Assembly (NCBI GenBank): GCA_947454295.1
Contig: CANGMO010000034.1
Span: forward strand, 1 to 11,370
Direction of reading: 5' to 3'
Source of the DNA: Verrucomicrobiota bacterium
GTDB taxonomy: Bacteria; Verrucomicrobiota; Verrucomicrobiia; Limisphaerales; UBA9464
Length of the DNA: 11,370 nucleotides
Shown here: positions 8,507 through 11,370 of the stretch, in pieces
Layout of the letters: each line of letters begins with the position of its first letter
Numbering within the stretch: the first letter of the stretch is position 1
The notes under the pieces: model-generated
What the model was told of the DNA's origin: nothing
The model's database searches: none
What the model saw: the letters and a program-made list of their open reading frames with translations, nothing else
Translations under genes and position numbers: made by a program

Positions 8507-10882
8507 TCAGAACTTGATCGTCACGCGGCCCTCCACCCGGAACGGGAGTTCGGCATAGAGGGATTCGGTGGCGTAGGTGGGATTGGGCGGGCTCCAGTTC
8601 TTCTCATCGGTGATGTTGAAGAAGGCGACCTCGGCACGGAAGCGCTTGGTGTCGTAAAAGACCCGGCCGTCGAGGCTGAACTGCCAGGGGATCCGGATGT
8701 TGCCGTCGTAGGTCTGGTTCCAGTCGCTGGTGACCGTACCGCCAAGGCTCAGCCCGAGTCCGCCGGGGAGTTTGTAGGTGGCGAGGCAGTTGAAGATGTG
8801 GTTCGGAAGTCCGGGCTGATCGTAGTCGCCCAGCGGATAGCCGCCGAAGGACAGCTGCTTCGAAGGCAGATTGGCCGGATTTGCGTTCACATTGCGCACC
8901 GAGAAGGGCGCCTGGTTGAGGAGCGAGCCCTGAATGAACGAGTAGCCGAAGGTGAGATAGAAATCCCGGTTTGGCTGATAGTTCACTTCAAACTCGGAGC
9001 CACGATACAGCACCTCGTTGGGGGCGATGTTGCCGAGCGAACTGATGATCCGGTTCTGTTGGAACCCGGCGACACTGGCGAAGATCTTGTTGTCGGCGGA
9101 ACTGAACTTGAAGCCACCTTCGTAAAGTTCGCTGGCCCGGTGGAAGTAGCGGCTCTGGAACTGCGAGGTGCTGGTCGAGTAGCCACCGCCGGTCGAGGCA
9201 CCGGTCGATTGGCTGTAGTTGTAGGTCATGTAGCTGCTGACCTTGGGAGTCAGCTTGTAGACCAGGCTCGCGTTGGCGTTGGGCAGTGCGGCCGAGGTGT
9301 TGTCCGCCTTGGGCAGGTACCCGGCGGGAGCGAGTGGATCGACGTAGCTCACCCAAAGCATGTCCACACGCCCGCCGTAGAGCAGGCTCAGCTTGTCGGT
9401 GATCTTGAGATCATCCTCGAAGAACGGCCCGATCTGGAAGGCCTGCGAATGCGCGGTGGAACCGTTGCCGCTGACGAAGGTCTTGCCGGTGACCGGATCC
9501 ACGTAGGTCGAACCCGGAGTTGCAAACCGGCCGGGATAGCCGGGAACCGGCAGCGACTTGTTGGCGAGCTTGGTGGCGTCGGGGAAGTAGATGTAGTTGC
9601 GATCCTGCGTGAGATCCCAGACCGCCGCCGGCTCGTTGGCGAAGTCGACGAAGGTTTCGACGTCCTGGTACCGCTCCGAGACGCCGGCGTTGACCGAGTT
9701 TTCCAGGCCCAGCAGCGCGAAGGAAAACCGTGCCTCGGTGCGGTTCTCCACGCTCCAGTTGTTCTTCAGGATTTCGGAGTAGTAGTAATCGCTGAGGGTA
9801 TTGCGATCGATCCAGTTCCCGTAGGTGTTGTTCACGATCTCCAGCCCTTCGCCGATGTTCAGCTTCTGGAGCAGCTGGGCGTTGAAGTTCTGGCCGAAGG
9901 AGCCGTCGCCAGGCTTGAGCAGGCGGACGCGACGATCGACTGGCACCGGGGTGCCATAGGCGATGATGTTGCCCGAAGCCTTAACGTTCGCCGAGTTCTG
10001 CGGATCGGAAGGCGGGTTTCCGGCGCCGTTGTTGATGTTGATGCCCGGCGTGTACAGGCCTTGATCGACGAGCAGCTGGGTGGGGCGGTTGATGCCCCAA
10101 TTCTCGGTGTAGGCGGACTGGAAGTACTCCGCGTTGAAGTCGATGGTGTAGTTGTCGAACACCTGCCAGCCGAGGGCGCCGTAGATCGCCTGGCTCTTTT
10201 TGAACGCGTCGAGGTAGTAGCTTCCGGAATCCTCGCCCGAATAGCTGACGCGATACCCGGCCTTTTTCTCGGAACCGATCGGCCCGCCGAAATCGAGGTT
10301 CCAGAGATTGAGATCGTACATGCCCATGGTTCCGGAGGCTGTTCCGCGGAACTCATCGAAGTAGGGCTTCTTGGTGATCAGGTCGACGTAGCCACCGACG
10401 TACTGGCTGGCGCCGTAGACGACGCCCGCCGGGCCCTTGACGATATTGACCGATTCGACCGCGTTGAAATTGACGGGCAGGCCATTGCCGTTCGAGGTGA
10501 GGCCCTTGCGCATCCCGTTGACGAACGTGTCCGCGCTTTGGCCGCGGATGTCGGGCGTGGTGGGGGCGCCAAAGTTGGAGCGCGTGTAGCTCGAGGTGGT
10601 GAGCTTGGTGAAGTCGCGGACGTCCTTGATCGAGATCGCGTCGAGCTGCTCACGCGAGATGATGGTGACGTTGCGTGGCGTATCGAGGATGGAGCGGTCG
10701 ATGCCGTAGACAGAGTTGAACGGCCGGGCGGTGGGCACCACGGTTTCCTCGAGGGGGATGCCCTCGATGACGGATTTGTCCATCACGGCCGGGGCGTTGG
10801 TGCTGGACTGGGCGTGACTCGCGAATCGGGCGGCAACCGCCAGGGCACAGGCGCCGGCCAGGGTGAGGCGATGGGTGTTCAT
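8507..10882 (-). CDS. TonB-dependent outer-membrane receptor
   Basis: Outer-membrane beta-barrel that actively imports a ligand using TonB-ExbBD energy. It has 791 residues from the ATG at 10882, chosen because MNTHRLTLAGACALAVAARFA begins a clear signal peptide; an in-frame start at 10966 would add 28 non-conserved residues. There is no Shine-Dalgarno sequence. A TonB-box-like segment LEETVVPTA (44-52) precedes the plug domain (about 55-175), which shows TPRNVTIISREQL, DIRGQSADTFVNGM and VESVNIVKGPAGVVYGAS. The 22-strand barrel follows and ends in the terminal Phe (RVTIKF) expected for BAM-dependent insertion. There is no carboxypeptidase-like N-terminal domain and no SusD partner, so it is not a SusC-type glycan importer. 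By plug type it resembles the siderophore/CirA-like group, but its position directly upstream of NUP and deaminase genes suggests a nucleoside-related ligand. Its C-terminus is strongly similar to the receptor fragment at the right edge (about 54 of 101 residues identical, counted by eye). Confidence 0.92.
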   Translation of the reverse strand: MNTHRLTLAGACALAVAARFASHAQSSTNAPAVMDKSVIEGIPLEETVVPTARPFNSVYGIDRSILDTPRNVTIISREQLDAISIKDVRDFTKLTTSSYTRSNFGAPTTPDIRGQSADTFVNGMRKGLTSNGNGLPVNFNAVESVNIVKGPAGVVYGASQYVGGYVDLITKKPYFDEFRGTASGTMGMYDLNLWNLDFGGPIGSEKKAGYRVSYSGEDSGSYYLDAFKKSQAIYGALGWQVFDNYTIDFNAEYFQSAYTENWGINRPTQLLVDQGLYTPGININNGAGNPPSDPQNSANVKASGNIIAYGTPVPVDRRVRLLKPGDGSFGQNFNAQLLQKLNIGEGLEIVNNTYGNWIDRNTLSDYYYSEILKNNWSVENRTEARFSFALLGLENSVNAGVSERYQDVETFVDFANEPAAVWDLTQDRNYIYFPDATKLANKSLPVPGYPGRFATPGSTYVDPVTGKTFVSGNGSTAHSQAFQIGPFFEDDLKITDKLSLLYGGRVDMLWVSYVDPLAPAGYLPKADNTSAALPNANASLVYKLTPKVSSYMTYNYSQSTGASTGGGYSTSTSQFQSRYFHRASELYEGGFKFSSADNKIFASVAGFQQNRIISSLGNIAPNEVLYRGSEFEVNYQPNRDFYLTFGYSFIQGSLLNQAPFSVRNVNANPANLPSKQLSFGGYPLGDYDQPGLPNHIFNCLATYKLPGGLGLSLGGTVTSDWNQTYDGNIRIPWQFSLDGRVFYDTKRFRAEVAFFNITDEKNWSPPNPTYATESLYAELPFRVEGRVTIKF

Positions 10883-10912
10883 TTGGGCGGAGTGGTTGTT
10901 TCGGAACCGGGA

Positions 10913-10961
10913 GCTGTACAGGGATGCACAGCCGGGCGTGTTTCGGGTCAGGAACACGCCC
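10913..10961 (-). promoter_or_regulatory. Two adjacent stem-loops upstream of the TonB-dependent receptor
   Basis: In the region between the upstream terminator and the receptor ATG (10883-10990) lie two inverted repeats one base apart. The first (10934-10942 with 10953-10961) is a perfect 9-bp pair, GGGCGTGTT/AACACGCCC, with a 10-base loop. The second (10913-10920 with 10925-10932) is an 8-bp pair, GCTGTACA/TGCACAGC, with one G-U wobble and a 4-base loop. An 8-base direct repeat, AACCGGGA, flanks the pair at 10905-10912 and 10967-10974. They could be a structured 5' leader or protein-binding dyads over the promoter. I see no match to a riboswitch class I know and no convincing -35/-10 pair. 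Confidence 0.45.
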
Positions 10962-10991
10962 CTCAAAACCGGGAAGCACGAGAGGTGCCGG

Positions 10992-11029
10992 AAAACAAAA
11001 CGGCCGCCGGGAGAGCCCGGCGGCCGTTT
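10992..11029 (-). terminator. Rho-independent terminator of the upstream TonB-dependent receptor
   Basis: A perfect 14-bp inverted repeat, AAACGGCCGCCGGG (10998-11011) and CCCGGCGGCCGTTT (11016-11029), has a 4-base AGAG loop. On the minus strand it is followed by TTTTGTTTT (11000-10992). It lies about 20 bases after the stop codon of the partial receptor at the right edge. The plus-strand side lacks a long T-run, so it acts leftward. It implies that the complete receptor gene has its own promoter within 10883-10990. Confidence 0.9.
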
Positions 11030-11048
11030 GGAAAGTCCCCGAGGGGGG

Positions 11049-11370
11049 TTAGAACTTCAGCGTGACGCGACCTTCGATGCGGAAGGGCAGGTCGGCGACG
11101 ATCGATTCATTGCCATAGACCGCGTTGGGGGCGGACCAGTTCTTCTCATCGGTCACGTTGAGCGCCGAGAGGCGGGCCTCAAAGCGCTTGTGCTGGTAGA
11201 AGACCGAGAGGTCGAGGGTGTACTGCGCCGGGATGACCAAGGTGCCCGCGACGTTGTTGTTGATCTCGCTGGTGAACACCAGGTTCGCGCTGGCGCCGAG
11301 GCCGTTGTCCAGCTTGTAGCTGGCCAGCAGGTTCAGCAGGTGGGTCGGCACGCCCTGGCGGCGGAAGCTG
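11049..11370 (-). CDS. TonB-dependent receptor, C-terminal fragment (continues past window edge)
   Basis: The last 106 residues of an outer-membrane beta-barrel receptor; the frame stays open through the right edge, so this is a truncation by the window and not a pseudogene. The sequence shows the last barrel strands (ASYKLDNGLGASANL, LDLSVFYQHKRFEARLSALN, VTDEKNWSAPN) and the terminal RVTLKF with its C-terminal Phe. It aligns without gaps to the end of the receptor at 8507-10882, with about 54 of 101 residues identical, so the two are tandem paralogues. The TAA stop is at 11049-11051, followed by a strong terminator. Its ligand cannot be inferred from this part. Confidence 0.88.
   Translation of the reverse strand, partial: SFRRQGVPTHLLNLLASYKLDNGLGASANLVFTSEINNNVAGTLVIPAQYTLDLSVFYQHKRFEARLSALNVTDEKNWSAPNAVYGNESIVADLPFRIEGRVTLKF

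Noticed and set aside
11034..11048. CCCC-GA-GGGG inverted repeat just after the partial receptor gene
   Set aside because: The two-base loop is too small for a stable hairpin, and the adjacent 14-bp stem with T-tract explains termination.
8798..11065. A 755-codon open frame on the plus strand opposite the TonB-dependent receptor
   Set aside because: It mirrors the codon structure of the receptor gene, runs across the terminator and leader, and has no signal peptide, domain or motif.

Overview
This GC-rich window most likely comes from a member of the Verrucomicrobiota or a close PVC relative. The main reason is the 391-residue secreted protein at 2174-3349, whose C-terminus matches the 'Pirellula/Verrucomicrobium type' c-heme domain. 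A signal-peptide-rich gene set, weak or absent Shine-Dalgarno sequences at several starts, and TonB-dependent receptors (a Gram-negative outer membrane) agree with this. I cannot resolve the genus. There are no rRNA, tRNA, CRISPR or insertion-sequence features.

Left part (1-1987, minus strand): the start of a GspF/PilC inner-membrane platform protein (cut by the window edge) and the complete GspE/PilB-type secretion ATPase upstream of it. They are 3 bases apart and belong to one type II secretion or type IV pilus operon.

Middle (2174-5693, plus strand): divergently transcribed from gspE come a secreted monohaem c-type cytochrome-like protein and, 67 bases later, the replication-restart helicase PriA. 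The short gap between priA and the convergent adenosine deaminase gene (5694-5882) holds an imperfect palindromic element that resembles a dispersed intergenic repeat.

Right part (5883-11370, minus strand): read leftward, this holds the C-terminus of one TonB-dependent receptor, a strong intrinsic terminator, a structured leader, a second complete paralogous TonB-dependent receptor, a hairpin with a T-tract, a secreted 'purine nucleoside permease' (NUP family, here with no transmembrane segments beyond the signal peptide), and a secreted adenosine-deaminase-family enzyme. I infer that the last three genes form a purine-nucleoside acquisition and processing locus. In this model the receptor takes a ligand across the outer membrane, the NUP protein (phosphorylase-like motifs) binds or cleaves purine nucleosides in the periplasm, and the deaminase converts adenosine-type substrates to inosine-type products. 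The individual families are known. The three-gene combination, and the terminator-like hairpin 14 bases before the NUP start codon, are the most interesting points in the window.
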